A program made the position numbers and the translations under genes. A stretch of DNA of 64,000 nucleotides from Sphingopyxis witflariensis (GTDB lineage: Bacteria; Pseudomonadota; Alphaproteobacteria; Sphingomonadales; Sphingomonadaceae): NCBI RefSeq assembly GCF_002205635.1, contig NZ_NISJ01000004.1:186001-250000 (forward strand), given 5' to 3'. Under the pieces are notes generated by a model that did not search any database, had not been told where the DNA came from, and worked only from the letters and a program-made list of their open reading frames with translations. Shown piece by piece: positions 28,413 to 37,005 of this stretch (its first letter is position 1; every line of letters begins with the position of its first letter).

Positions 28413-29452
28413 GCTTTCCGATCTCGCCCGACGCGATGACCCCGGCGTGGCTCGCGGAGGCGCTGGGACAGCAAGCAGACGCGCTGCGCGGCTTCACCGT
28501 CGCCAAGGTCGGCACGGGGCAGATGTGTGACAGCTTTCGTCTGACGCTCGACTGGGCAGGCGGAGTCGACGCACCCGCCAGCGTCATCGCCAAATGCCCG
28601 AGCCACGACGAGGCAAGCCGCAACATCGCCAAGCTCACCGGCACTTATGTCAAGGAGGTGAGCTGGTATCGCGAACTGGCGGCCGACAGCGGCGTCCCCG
28701 GTCCGCATTGCCATTTCGCCGATATCGCGGCGGATGACGTCGATTTCATCCTGATCCTGTCCGACCTCGCGCCTGCCCGGGCGGGCGATCAACTCGCCGG
28801 GCTGGGCCTTGCGGGATTGCGCCCGTGCATCGACGCCGCGGCGCGGCTGCATGCACTGTTGTGGGACGACCCGCGGCTTGCCGAATTGCCCTGGCTGTCG
28901 CGCGACAATAGCGCGCTGGTCCGCGCGCTCTTCCCGCAACTCTATCTGGGCTTTCGCGAACGCTATGCCGACCGCTTGGCTCCCGAACTGCTCAATGTCG
29001 GCGCGGGGCTGGTCGAGCGGCTCGACGCCTTCATGGGCCGCGAGCCCGCCGCGCGGACGATCGTCCATGGCGACTTGCGCATCGACAATATCCTGTTCGC
29101 GCCCAAGGGCGACCAAATCTGGCTCGTCGACTGGCAGACGCTGGGGCGCGGCAGCGGTGCCGCCGACCTCGCCTATCTGGTCGGCACCAGCATCGCCGAC
29201 CCCGCCGAGCGCGCCGCCGCCGACCGCCCCGCCTTCGACCAGTGGATCGCAAGGCTACGGACGGCGGGGATCGCGACCGACACCGACGCGCTGTGGGACG
29301 ATTATCGCGTCGGCGCGCTGACCGGCTATTTCATGGCGGTGTTCGCGTCGATGAATGTCGAACGCACCGCGCGCGGCGACGAAATGTTCGCGGTGATGGC
29401 CGAACGCCCGGCGCGGCAAGCGCTGGCGTTGGGGAGTCTGGACTTGCTCTAG
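28409..29452 (+). CDS. APH-fold phosphotransferase family protein
   Basis: A 347-residue kinase-like protein with the aminoglycoside-phosphotransferase/CHK fold. SVIAKCPS near residue 53 may supply the ATP-binding lysine, VKEVSWYREL the C-helix-like glutamate, IVHGDLRIDNILF near 212-224 the catalytic loop (H-G-D-x-x-x-x-N), and IWLVDWQTLGRG near 231 the metal-binding Asp. Relatives modify small molecules or acyl substrates, or act in lipid metabolism; there is no reason to call this resistance. It is translationally coupled to the unknown protein before it. Confidence 0.85.
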   Translation: MSFPISPDAMTPAWLAEALGQQADALRGFTVAKVGTGQMCDSFRLTLDWAGGVDAPASVIAKCPSHDEASRNIAKLTGTYVKEVSWYRELAADSGVPGPHCHFADIAADDVDFILILSDLAPARAGDQLAGLGLAGLRPCIDAAARLHALLWDDPRLAELPWLSRDNSALVRALFPQLYLGFRERYADRLAPELLNVGAGLVERLDAFMGREPAARTIVHGDLRIDNILFAPKGDQIWLVDWQTLGRGSGAADLAYLVGTSIADPAERAAADRPAFDQWIARLRTAGIATDTDALWDDYRVGALTGYFMAVFASMNVERTARGDEMFAVMAERPARQALALGSLDLL

Positions 29453-29499
29453 TTGCATATGGGAATGGCAGCGAACGACCGATTGCCGGCCTTTCGATC

Positions 29500-29632
29500 C
29501 TCCCTGTGCCGCAGGCATGGGGAGGTGGCAGCCCGAAGGGCTGACGGAGGGGCCATGGCGCACCGTCGCGGCCCCTCCACCACCGCCTGCGGCGGCGGTC
29601 CCCCTCCCCATCGCTGCGCGACAGGGAGGATC
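29500..29632. repeat. long C/G-rich intergenic repeat, family C, copy 2 (inverted)
   Basis: Starts CCTCCCTGTGCCGCAGGCAT, continues GGGGAGGTGGCAGCCCGAAG, and ends CCATCGCTGCGCGACAGGGAGG. It is the reverse complement in layout of the copy at 25398-25545. Together with repeat B it fills most of the 423-base gap between the phosphotransferase and rpsI. Confidence 0.8.
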
Positions 29633-29672
29633 TTCATGTCAGCTAACCACCCCAATTCAGACATTCCCCCTT

Positions 29673-29745
29673 CGTCATCCCGGACTTGATCCGGGATCCA
29701 TGGCCGCCCTCGCCTTCTGGACCCCGGATCAAGTCCGGGGTGACG
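29673..29745. repeat. palindromic repeat, family B, copy 2
   Basis: ATCCCGGACTTGATCCGGGAT and CCCCGGATCAAGTCCGGGGT flank a middle with GCCCTCGCCTTCTGG, in the same orientation as the copy at 25291-25363. The arms differ between copies only by compensating or single changes. Confidence 0.85.
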
Positions 29746-29811
29746 AGGGTTAAGAAGCTGTGGCGACTTTGCACCCCAAAACGGAAACTCGCGGCCTCCA
29801 CTCTCGCCCAT

Positions 29812-29846
29812 AGAAAAAGGGCGGCCCGTTGCCGGACCGCCCTTCC
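29812..29846 (-). terminator. rho-independent terminator of rplM-rpsI
   Basis: On the minus strand GGGCGGTCCGGCAACGGGCCGCCC forms a strong stem (written in parts: GGGCGGTCCG / CGGGCCGCCC) followed directly by TTTTTC. It begins about 30 bases after the rpsI stop. This is the clearest intrinsic terminator in the window. Confidence 0.85.
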
Positions 29847-29875
29847 CCTTCTCCATCCGTCGATGGAAAAGCTGT

Positions 29876-30373
29876 TTAGCGCTTCGAGAACTGGAAGCTA
29901 CGACGGGCTTTCGCCTTGCCGTATTTCTTACGCTCGACGGCGCGGCTATCGCGGGTCAGGAAGCCGGCGGTCTTGACGACGCCGCGCAACGTGGGTTCGT
30001 AACGGGTCAGTGCCTGCGCGATACCGTGAAGAACGGCACCCGCCTGGCCCGACAGGCCGCCGCCCTTGACGGTTGCGATCACGTCATAGGCACCAACGCG
30101 ATCGGTCAGACCGAAGGGCTGGTTGATGACGAGACGCAGCGTCGGACGTGCGAAATAGACTTCCTGGTCGCGGCCGTTGATGGTGATCTTGCCCGTGCCG
30201 GGCTTGACCCACACGCGGGCAACGGCGTCCTTACGACGGCCGGTCGCATAGGAGCGACCCTGCTTGTCGACGATCTTCTCGCGCAGCGGTGCGGTCGAGA
30301 TCTGGGGAGCGACGGTGCCTTCGACGGCGCCGGCGAGATCCTTGAGATCGGTCATGGTCTGTTCGTCAGCCAT
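29876..30373 (-). CDS. rpsI: 30S ribosomal protein S9
   Basis: S9 lies at the head of the small subunit, with its C-terminal tail reaching the P-site tRNA. The 165-residue protein has an N-terminal extension of about 35 residues before the core ([37 protein letters not shown]), as is usual in alphaproteobacteria, and ends in the basic tail [16 protein letters not shown]. Its ATG overlaps the rplM stop by one base (TAATG). A terminator follows. Confidence 0.98.
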   Translation of the reverse strand: MADEQTMTDLKDLAGAVEGTVAPQISTAPLREKIVDKQGRSYATGRRKDAVARVWVKPGTGKITINGRDQEVYFARPTLRLVINQPFGLTDRVGAYDVIATVKGGGLSGQAGAVLHGIAQALTRYEPTLRGVVKTAGFLTRDSRAVERKKYGKAKARRSFQFSKR

Positions 30374-30855
30374 TATGCACCCACCTTATTCTTGCGGTTC
30401 ATCGACGCGACGTCGATCACTTCGGGGCTCTGCCCTTCGTGCGGATGTGCAGCGCCGGCGAAAACGCGCAGGTTGCGCATCTGCTGGCGACCGAGCGGGC
30501 CACGCGGAATCATGCGTTCGATGGCCTTTTCAAGCACGCGCTCCGGGAAACGACCTTCCAGGATCTTGGCCGGGCTGGTTTCCTTGATGCCGCCGGCATA
30601 GCCGGTGTGCTTATAGTAACGCTTGTCCTGAAGCTTCTTGCCCGTGAACGCCACCTTTTCGGCGTTGATGACGATGACATTGTCACCGCAATCGACGTGC
30701 GGGGTAAAGCTCGGCTTATGCTTGCCGCGCAGGATGCTGGCGATGATCGATGCAACGCGGCCCACAACGAGACCCTCGGCGTCAATCAGCACCCATTTCT
30801 TTTCGACCGTTGCGGCATTGGCCGATACGGTCGTCTTGGTCAGCGCCTTCATCAT
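30373..30855 (-). CDS. rplM: 50S ribosomal protein L13
   Basis: L13 is an early-assembly protein of the large subunit. The 160-residue protein has the core [43 protein letters not shown], and [43 protein letters not shown] in the second half. AAGGAG seven bases upstream selects the first of two adjacent ATG codons. An upstream in-frame extension lacks similarity and covers the leader and promoter region. It forms the standard rplM-rpsI operon. Confidence 0.98.
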   Translation of the reverse strand: MMKALTKTTVSANAATVEKKWVLIDAEGLVVGRVASIIASILRGKHKPSFTPHVDCGDNVIVINAEKVAFTGKKLQDKRYYKHTGYAGGIKETSPAKILEGRFPERVLEKAIERMIPRGPLGRQQMRNLRVFAGAAHPHEGQSPEVIDVASMNRKNKVGA

Positions 30856-30962
30856 GGCACGCTCCTTGACAGATATGGACTGGGGCAATCGGCACGATGC
30901 CGGCAGCCCGAAACAAACCGCGCCGCCCGTCCAGCAAGGACACAGCGGCGCTTCGGAGCGGG

Positions 30963-30991
30963 CCAATGGAGCCAGATGAGTGGAAAGTCAA
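30963..30991 (-). promoter_or_regulatory. candidate promoter of rplM-rpsI
   Basis: On the minus strand TTGACT (30991-30986) is followed after 17 bases by CATTGG (30968-30963), giving a good -35 and a poor -10, about 110 bases before the rplM start. The leader between them and the gene is GC-rich and could fold. No other TTGACA-like element is near. Confidence 0.4.
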
Positions 30992-31028
30992 GCATAGCGC
31001 GGCTTTGCTGACGGGTATTATGATACCA

Positions 31029-31820
31029 TCATTCGTTCGTACCAGGATGGAGCACCCGCATCCGCTCCTCGACCAGCGTCCGCGACTTGCTCCCGGGCTC
31101 GACGATCCAGCTCTGCCGCTGTTCGCTCAGCACCAGTCCGGTCGTGGTATCGATAGTCCAGCGATTGTCGACCTCCAACGGCCGGGCGCCCTCACCAATC
31201 GGGAGAATTTCCCGCTCCGCCGTGACGATCGTCCGCACGGCACCATCCTGCCTTACCCCGCCCGCAACCGGAATATCGGGGTTGGCCAGGGCGACGAGCG
31301 CACGAATCTCGGCGCTTGCCTGTCGCCGGCGTTCCTCGGCGGGAAGCGCCGCCAACATGGCCCCAAGCTTTCGCGCCTCCGGCTGGTCCGCCCCGGCCGC
31401 AAGCGCCTGCGTACGCTCGGCGACCCGTTCCCACAGACCGTCCGAATCGATCATGTCGACATGACGGCCGTCGGGCGCGACGAGATAGGTCAGGGTTTCG
31501 CCGACCAGCGGCTGAAGCGCGGAACTCAGCAAGCGAAGGACCTCCGGCGGCGCGTCGGACTCGATCCGCTGCAAGGTCGCTGCCAGTTGATAACCGCGCC
31601 CGGCGCGCTGCCATTGCAGCGCATAGACGAGCGAGAAACTGATCAGCGCGCCGTCGCGGCCGAGACGGCGCGTCGTGACATGATAGGTCATTTCCCGGCC
31701 GACGGGTGGTGCGAAATCAATTTGCGTGGCGGCGCTCGGTGGCGGCTCTGGTGGCAAAGACCCGGACGCCGGTGCCGCAAGCAGCAGCAACGCACCGCCC
31801 AAGGCCCCGGCCATGATCAT
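31029..31820 (-). CDS. secreted hypothetical protein coupled to ctaA
   Basis: About 263 residues that I do not recognise. Residues 1-20 (MIMAGALGGALLLLAAPASG) are a signal peptide, so the rest is probably periplasmic. The body has beta-strand-like stretches typical of periplasmic binding or folding domains (MTYHVTTRRLGRDGALISF, TLTYLVAPDGRHVDM, RWTIDTTTGLVLSEQRQSW), resembling proteins that measure or carry a hydrophobic ligand. The start overlaps the ctaA stop (ATGA), pointing to coupled translation and a possible role in cytochrome oxidase or envelope biogenesis, which is inference only. Confidence 0.65.
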   Translation of the reverse strand: MIMAGALGGALLLLAAPASGSLPPEPPPSAATQIDFAPPVGREMTYHVTTRRLGRDGALISFSLVYALQWQRAGRGYQLAATLQRIESDAPPEVLRLLSSALQPLVGETLTYLVAPDGRHVDMIDSDGLWERVAERTQALAAGADQPEARKLGAMLAALPAEERRRQASAEIRALVALANPDIPVAGGVRQDGAVRTIVTAEREILPIGEGARPLEVDNRWTIDTTTGLVLSEQRQSWIVEPGSKSRTLVEERMRVLHPGTNE

Positions 31821-32860
31821 GCAGGGCGTCGCCCCAGCCGGTGGAGCGCCGCCGCCGTAATGGCGACCAGCAACCCACCGACCACCTGATGCGACACCGC
31901 GATCCACATCGAAACACCGGTCACGACGGTCAAAATGCCCAGCGCCATCTGGACAGCAACGACGAGGATCAGCAACCGCGCCTCCGTCGAGGCGCCGCGC
32001 CGCGACAATGCTCGCGCCAACAGCAGCAACAGGAGCGCGGCAACCCACGACCACCAGCGATGCAGGAAGTGAATCAGAAAGGGATCATTGGTCAATGCCA
32101 TCCACACGCCGCCCGACCAGTCGATGCCTTCGGGGACGAAATGGTCGTTCATCGACGGCCATGTGCTCGCGACATAGCCCGCATTGAGCCCGGCAACCCA
32201 GGCGCCGAGCAGCAGTTGAACGAACAGTACCGCGATCACACCGATACCAAAGCCCGTCAGCCGGGCCGGCTGCGCACGGCTATCCTGCGCCAGCACCCGC
32301 AAATCACGCGCCGTCCACACCAGCCCGGCAAGCAGGAACAGCGCGGTCAGCAAATGCGCGGCGAGGCGAAAATGGCTGACGTCGGTACGATATTCGAGCC
32401 CCGATGCGACCATCCACCATCCGATCGCGCCCTGCATCCCGACCAGCGCCGCAAGCGCCAGCAAGCGTGGGCCATAGCCCGCCGGGATCGCCCGGCGCCA
32501 AGCGTACCAGACGAGCGGAACGACCAAAGCCATACCGACGAGCCGCCCCAAAATCCGGTGCAGCCATTCCCAGAAGAAGATCGCCTTGAACCCGGCGAGC
32601 GACATGCCGAGGTTGATCTCCCTATATTCCGGGATCTGCTTATATTTTTCGAATTCGGCGACCCAGTCGGCTTCATTGAGCGGCGGCAAGACCCCCGAAA
32701 CCGGACGCCATTCGGTGATCGACAGCCCCGATTCGGTCAGGCGGGTGATCCCGCCGACGGCGATCACCCATATCACCAGCAGGGCGACCGCCCACAGCCA
32801 GCGCGCCAGAGCAGCGGGGCGTGGGTTCGAAGGACGGGCATTTGTCGAGAATTTCGTCAT
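31817..32860 (-). CDS. ctaA: heme A synthase
   Basis: CtaA/Cox15 oxidises the C8 methyl of heme O to make heme A for cytochrome c oxidase. The 347-residue protein has about eight membrane segments. Conserved motifs include GGITRLTESGLSITEWRPVSG near residue 30, FFWEWLHRILGRLVG with a heme-ligand His near 82, HFRLAAHLLTAL near 155, LAGLVWT, IHFLHRWWSW near 258 and SHQVVGGLL near 325. This is the long alphaproteobacterial type. The ATG at 32860 has AGGG upstream; a start at 32929 has no ribosome-binding site. Confidence 0.94.
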   Translation of the reverse strand: MTKFSTNARPSNPRPAALARWLWAVALLVIWVIAVGGITRLTESGLSITEWRPVSGVLPPLNEADWVAEFEKYKQIPEYREINLGMSLAGFKAIFFWEWLHRILGRLVGMALVVPLVWYAWRRAIPAGYGPRLLALAALVGMQGAIGWWMVASGLEYRTDVSHFRLAAHLLTALFLLAGLVWTARDLRVLAQDSRAQPARLTGFGIGVIAVLFVQLLLGAWVAGLNAGYVASTWPSMNDHFVPEGIDWSGGVWMALTNDPFLIHFLHRWWSWVAALLLLLLARALSRRGASTEARLLILVVAVQMALGILTVVTGVSMWIAVSHQVVGGLLVAITAAALHRLGRRPA

Positions 32861-32963
32861 CGCCGCCCTATCGCCCCTTGCCCGGCGATAGGCAAGAGGC
32901 CGAAAGCCGGGCCTTTTGGGAATATTCATGGCCGCGACAGCCCGCACTTGATAAGCCGCGCCC

Positions 32964-33956
32964 ATGTCGCGTTCCGTCCGATCCCTGTTTGCCGCCCTGT
33001 CGATCCTGACCGCGACGCCCGCGCTCGCCGCCACGCCGACCGAGCCTGCGCCTTACGCGACGCTCGCGGCGCTCGAGGCACGCGTCGCGGCGATCGGATT
33101 TCGCCTCACGACCGCCAATGCCGCCTGGTGCCCGTCGGTTCAGCCGCAGCTCGGCTGGCTGTGGGGCGACCTGCGCCTCTACGGCGCGCCCGACCGCGCC
33201 GGCGCCCGCGCCACCTATCAGGCCAGCGATGCCGATGCGCCCTTCATCGCGGCGATCGCACCGGGATCACCCGCGGCCGCCGCAGGATTGACGGTCGGTG
33301 CCGCGATCCTTGCAATCAATGGCATTCCCCTGTCGGCACAGCCCGATGGCGACCCGTTCGCACGCATCACTGCGCTGGAAACCCGGCTCGGCACCCTGCC
33401 TCCCGATGCAGCGATCGACATTGCGACAAGCAATGACCGGACCGTCAGCGTCACCCCCATCGCGGGATGCGCCAGCGACTTTCGCGTCGAGGACCGCAAG
33501 CAGGTGGCGGGGGTTGCCGATGGACGGCTGGTGCTGATCAACGCCGGGCTCGCGAGCTTCGCAGCCGACGACAATGAACTCGCCGCCGCGGTCGCGCACG
33601 AGCTTGCCCATAATATCCTGCGCCACCGCGCGCGGCTCGATGCAGCGGGGGTTGATCGCGGACTCGGCAAGCAATTCGGGCGCAGCGCAAGGCTCTTTCG
33701 CCAGACCGAGGTCGAGGCTGACCGGCTGTCGGTGTGGTTGATGCACGGCGCGGGCTATGACATGGGCGCGGCGCCACGTTTCTGGCGCGCTTATGGCAAG
33801 CAGGGCGGGCCGGTGCTGTTTCAGGCCGGAACCCACCCACGCTGGCAGGCCCGCGTCGAATCGGTCGAAGCCGAAATCGCTGCGATCCGCAGCGCCGAGG
33901 CAGCGGGCGCGCCACTCGCGCCGCCCCTGATCAACGCGCCGCCGCCCTTGGAATAG
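32964..33956 (+). CDS. secreted M48 family metalloprotease with PDZ domain
   Basis: A 330-residue protein with a Sec signal peptide ending near residue 24 (TATPALAAT). A PDZ domain spans about residues 90-150 ([21 protein letters not shown]). The zinc site HELAH is in [12 protein letters not shown] near residue 212, and the third ligand is probably in the glutamate-rich [11 protein letters not shown] about 40 residues later. It is thus a periplasmic zinc protease, probably for quality control of envelope proteins. It has no close partner gene: ctaA is divergent and msrA lies downstream. Confidence 0.9.
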   Translation: MSRSVRSLFAALSILTATPALAATPTEPAPYATLAALEARVAAIGFRLTTANAAWCPSVQPQLGWLWGDLRLYGAPDRAGARATYQASDADAPFIAAIAPGSPAAAAGLTVGAAILAINGIPLSAQPDGDPFARITALETRLGTLPPDAAIDIATSNDRTVSVTPIAGCASDFRVEDRKQVAGVADGRLVLINAGLASFAADDNELAAAVAHELAHNILRHRARLDAAGVDRGLGKQFGRSARLFRQTEVEADRLSVWLMHGAGYDMGAAPRFWRAYGKQGGPVLFQAGTHPRWQARVESVEAEIAAIRSAEAAGAPLAPPLINAPPPLE

Positions 33957-34014
33957 CCGCGCGCTCATCCTATTTGGACATCATCCCTCCCCTTCCCGAT
34001 CAAGGACCGCCGCC

Positions 34015-34551
34015 ATGACCCGAGAGACCGCCATTTTTGCCGGAGGCTGCTTCTGGTGCACCGAAGCCGTGTTCCAGTCGCTGAACGGCGTCGAAGCGGT
34101 CGAAAGCGGCTATATCGGCGGCGCAGTGCCGAACCCCACCTACAAAGAGGTTTGCAGCGGCAATACGGGCCATGCCGAGGCAATCCGCATCACCTATGAT
34201 CCCGCCGAAATCAGCTATGACGATCTGCTCGACGTCCATTTCGCGACGCATGACCCGACCCAGCTCAACCGCCAGGGCAATGACATCGGCACCCAATATC
34301 GCAGCGCGATCTTTCCGCTCGATGCCGCGCAGGAAACCGCGGTACGCGGCGGCATAGCGCGCGCGCAGCCCGACTGGCCGGCGCCGATCGTCACGACGGT
34401 CGAGGCCCTGTCCGACTGGTATCCGGCCGAGGATTATCATCAGGCCTATTGGGACGGCGAAGGCCAGCGCAACCCCTATTGCATGGCCGTGATCCCGCCC
34501 AAGATCGCCAAGCTGCGCAAGGGGTTCGGTGATCGGCTGCGCAAGGACTAA
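34015..34551 (+). CDS. msrA: peptide-methionine (S)-S-oxide reductase
   Basis: MsrA reduces methionine-S-sulfoxide in proteins using thioredoxin. The 178-residue protein has the catalytic motif [12 protein letters not shown] at residues 9-20 (Cys 12 nucleophile), GYIGG near 35, the region [20 protein letters not shown] near 80, and AEDYHQAYW near 142. There is no signal peptide, so it is cytoplasmic. msrB is not in the window. Confidence 0.96.
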   Translation: MTRETAIFAGGCFWCTEAVFQSLNGVEAVESGYIGGAVPNPTYKEVCSGNTGHAEAIRITYDPAEISYDDLLDVHFATHDPTQLNRQGNDIGTQYRSAIFPLDAAQETAVRGGIARAQPDWPAPIVTTVEALSDWYPAEDYHQAYWDGEGQRNPYCMAVIPPKIAKLRKGFGDRLRKD

Positions 34552-34608
34552 AGACCGGGGCACGACCGCAAAACCTGTTGCACTATGGCCGCATGACGTC
34601 GCTTTTCG

Positions 34609-34636
34609 TTGACTTCCGGCTAGTTTTGGCTAGCGG
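34609..34636 (+). promoter_or_regulatory. candidate promoter of the yfiRNB operon
   Basis: TTGACT (34609-34614) and TAGCGG (34631-34636) are 16 bases apart, 22 bases before the yfiR-like start. The spacer holds a direct repeat GGCTAG-TTTT-GGCTAG, which could be a regulator site. Confidence 0.35.
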
Positions 34637-34657
34637 ACCCCCGCGCGCCGGGGCAGG

Positions 34658-35215
34658 GTGAGTTCAGGGCGCAGTTGGGGACCGCGAAAAGTGCTGGCAT
34701 CACTATTTCTGATCGGCGCGTTGTTCACGGCGCCACAGATGTCGGTCCAGGCAGCCAGCCAGGCGACCGTCGAAGACAGCGCCGACGGCCGCGCTCGCGC
34801 GTTCAATCGCATGCTCGGCGGTATCATCAGCTATGCCCGCTGGCCCGGCGAACGGAAGAACACGGCGCGGACGATGTGCGTCGTCGGCACGCCGCAGATG
34901 ACCAATCGCATTGCCCCTGCCGGACCCATTGTAACGGTGCACCGCATGACCGCGTTGGGCGTCACCGATGATGGTGGCTGCGACATCATCTTTCTGGGCC
35001 GAATGCCCATCGCCGACCGCCAGCGCCTGATCGGCTGGGTCCGCAGCCGCCCGGTGCTGACCGTCACCGACGACGACGCAGCCTGCACCCATGGCGCGAT
35101 GTTCTGCCTCGACGGCAGGCGCACCAGCCTCAGCTTCTCGGTCAACCTCGACTCGATCGGGCGCGGGCCGCTGCGCATCGACCCGCGCGTGCTGAAGATC
35201 GGCGGCGGCGAATGA
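34658..35215 (+). CDS. yfiR: YfiR-like periplasmic repressor protein
   Basis: A 185-residue protein of the YfiR (DUF4154) type. Residues 1-32 contain a hydrophobic signal sequence ending near VQAAS. The mature part has the family pattern FNRMLGGIISYARWPG (amphipathic helix), TMCVVGTP, CDIIFLGRM, VLTVTDDDA, GAMFCLD and RTSLSFSVNLDS, with paired cysteines as in YfiR. In Pseudomonas YfiR sits in the periplasm and represses the diguanylate cyclase YfiN. The GTG start at 34658 is weakly supported; another GTG lies at 34691. The stop overlaps the next start (ATGA). Confidence 0.85.
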   Translation: MSSGRSWGPRKVLASLFLIGALFTAPQMSVQAASQATVEDSADGRARAFNRMLGGIISYARWPGERKNTARTMCVVGTPQMTNRIAPAGPIVTVHRMTALGVTDDGGCDIIFLGRMPIADRQRLIGWVRSRPVLTVTDDDAACTHGAMFCLDGRRTSLSFSVNLDSIGRGPLRIDPRVLKIGGGE

Positions 35216-36450
35216 CCGAACGTCCCGTCGAACCCCCGGCGCCCGAAAGAATGCCCGAAAGAATGGGCGCACGCACGACGCTGCAAAAGCTGCTGTCGCG
35301 TTTCCATTTCGGCATCACCCTGTTCGCAGTCGCCCTGTCAGGGCTCACTATCCTGCTCGCCGGGGTCACCGCCTTGCTCGGCTCGGCCGACCGCAATCTG
35401 GAACTGGCGGCGCAGCTTGGTGCCTATGGCGCCGAACCGGCGCTGGTGTTCAATGACCCCCATGCAGCACGCGAGGGGATCGCGCCGCTGACCCGTATTC
35501 CGGGCATCGCGCGGCTGCGCGTGCTCGACGACCGGGGCAAGCCACTGACCGAATGGGCGTCGCCCACCAAGGATCCCATACCGCTGCTGACGGGTATCTT
35601 CTTTCCCAAACCCGCGTCGGTTCCCGTCCGGCGCAATGGCTCGGTCATCGGCACGATCGAAGTGTGGGGCGATTCATCGACGCTGACCGATTATGTCCGG
35701 ATCGGGTTGCTGGCCGGGCTCGTCTGCCTGCTGATCACGGCGCTCGGCACTATTTTTCTGGCACGACGGTTCGAATATGAACTGGTCAAGCCACTCAACG
35801 AAATTGCAACCGTGGCGCATGACGTGCGCCTGCACCGCCGCTTCGACAAGCGCGTGACCCCCTTGGGCATCGCCGAGCTCGACCGGCTGGGCGGCGATAT
35901 CAATGCGCTTCTTGACGAGTTGCAGGGTTGGCAGGGCACGATGGAAAGCGAGAATGCGATTCTCGCCCACCGCGCGTCGCACGACACGCTGACCGCGATG
36001 CCGAACCGCGCCGCCTTTGACGAACAATTGGCGCTGCGCATCCAGTCGGCGCAAAGCCGGAACGAACGCTTCGCCTTGCTTTTCATCGATGCCGACAATT
36101 TCAAGGCGGCGAACGACAATTTCGGTCACGCTGCGGGCGATTCGGTGCTGGTCGCCCTGTCGGAGCGCATCAAGGAGACGTTGCGCAAGGGCGATTTCGC
36201 GGCGCGCATCGGCGGTGACGAATTTGTCGTCATCATCGATCCATTGGGCGAAGACGCCGGCACCGACAGCCTTGCGAACCGGGTTCGCACCGGCGTCGCG
36301 CTGCCGATCGCCCTGCCCGGAGGCGACAGCTATTCGGTATCGATCAGCGTCGGCGTCGCCGTTTATCCCGACGATGGCGCCGACGCGACCGCACTGCTGA
36401 CCGCCGCCGACGCCGCCATGTACGCCAACAAATTGGCCAACCGTTCCTGA
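35212..36450 (+). CDS. yfiN: YfiN/TpbB-like membrane diguanylate cyclase
   Basis: A 412-residue membrane enzyme making cyclic-di-GMP. Membrane segments lie at about 35-58 and 163-186, with a periplasmic CHASE8-like domain between them, then a HAMP segment (VKPLNEIATVAHDV) and a GGDEF domain from about 255. The opening is RASHDTLTAMPNRAAF, the active site is RIGGDEF near 337, and an intact inhibitory site RKGD lies exactly five residues before GGDEF, so product inhibition is expected. By family knowledge YfiR holds it inactive and YfiB relieves this. Confidence 0.92.
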   Translation: MTERPVEPPAPERMPERMGARTTLQKLLSRFHFGITLFAVALSGLTILLAGVTALLGSADRNLELAAQLGAYGAEPALVFNDPHAAREGIAPLTRIPGIARLRVLDDRGKPLTEWASPTKDPIPLLTGIFFPKPASVPVRRNGSVIGTIEVWGDSSTLTDYVRIGLLAGLVCLLITALGTIFLARRFEYELVKPLNEIATVAHDVRLHRRFDKRVTPLGIAELDRLGGDINALLDELQGWQGTMESENAILAHRASHDTLTAMPNRAAFDEQLALRIQSAQSRNERFALLFIDADNFKAANDNFGHAAGDSVLVALSERIKETLRKGDFAARIGGDEFVVIIDPLGEDAGTDSLANRVRTGVALPIALPGGDSYSVSISVGVAVYPDDGADATALLTAADAAMYANKLANRS

Positions 36451-36476
36451 TCTGCCACCCCCAGCGGAGTAACCCT

Positions 36477-36989
36477 ATGACCTATGCCCTCCCCCCCCCG
36501 TTCCGTGTCCTGTTCGTCGCAGCGTTCGCCGCATTGCTCGCCGCATGCCAGAGCGCACCGGCGCCGCGTGGCTTCACCGCAGCGCAGATCGTGGTGTTGA
36601 AGGCCGAAGGATTTCTCGAAACCGCCAATGAAGCTGACGACAGCTGGCAGCTGACGCTGAACGAACGCCTGCTCTTTCCGTCCAACGAAAGCGCGCTGCA
36701 GCCGGGCCAGGACGGGCGCATCATGGCGCTCGCGCGGAATCTTCTGTCGGTCGACATCGTCACCGCGCGCGTCGAGGGACATAGTGATTCGACGGGAGCG
36801 GCCGCCTATAATCTCGCGCTGTCACAAGCCCGCGCGCAGGCGGTGGCGGCGCCGATGACGGCCGGCGGCATGCGCTTCACCCCCGATCAGATTGTAGGAC
36901 GCGGCGAGACGCTGCCGCTGTCGAGCAACGACACGCCCGAAGGTCGGCAGGACAATCGCCGTGTCGTCGTGATCGTCGCGCCGCAATAG
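36477..36989 (+). CDS. yfiB: YfiB-like OmpA-family lipoprotein
   Basis: A 170-residue protein. A signal with lipobox LLAAC near residues 20-24 marks an outer-membrane lipoprotein. The rest is an OmpA-type peptidoglycan-binding domain (LNERLLFPSNESALQPGQ, VEGHSDSTGAAAYNLALSQARAQAV, NRRVVVIV). In the known system YfiB binds YfiR in response to envelope stress and releases YfiN. It lies 26 bases after yfiN, completing an R-N-B order. Confidence 0.85.
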   Translation: MTYALPPPFRVLFVAAFAALLAACQSAPAPRGFTAAQIVVLKAEGFLETANEADDSWQLTLNERLLFPSNESALQPGQDGRIMALARNLLSVDIVTARVEGHSDSTGAAAYNLALSQARAQAVAAPMTAGGMRFTPDQIVGRGETLPLSSNDTPEGRQDNRRVVVIVAPQ

Positions 36990-37005
36990 CCAGAGGACGC
37001 CGAAC

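Noticed and set aside
29500..29750. Short frames inside the repeat island (including RRH/APH-rich peptides)
   Set aside because: They are read-through of repeat families B and C, which recur in non-coding gaps.
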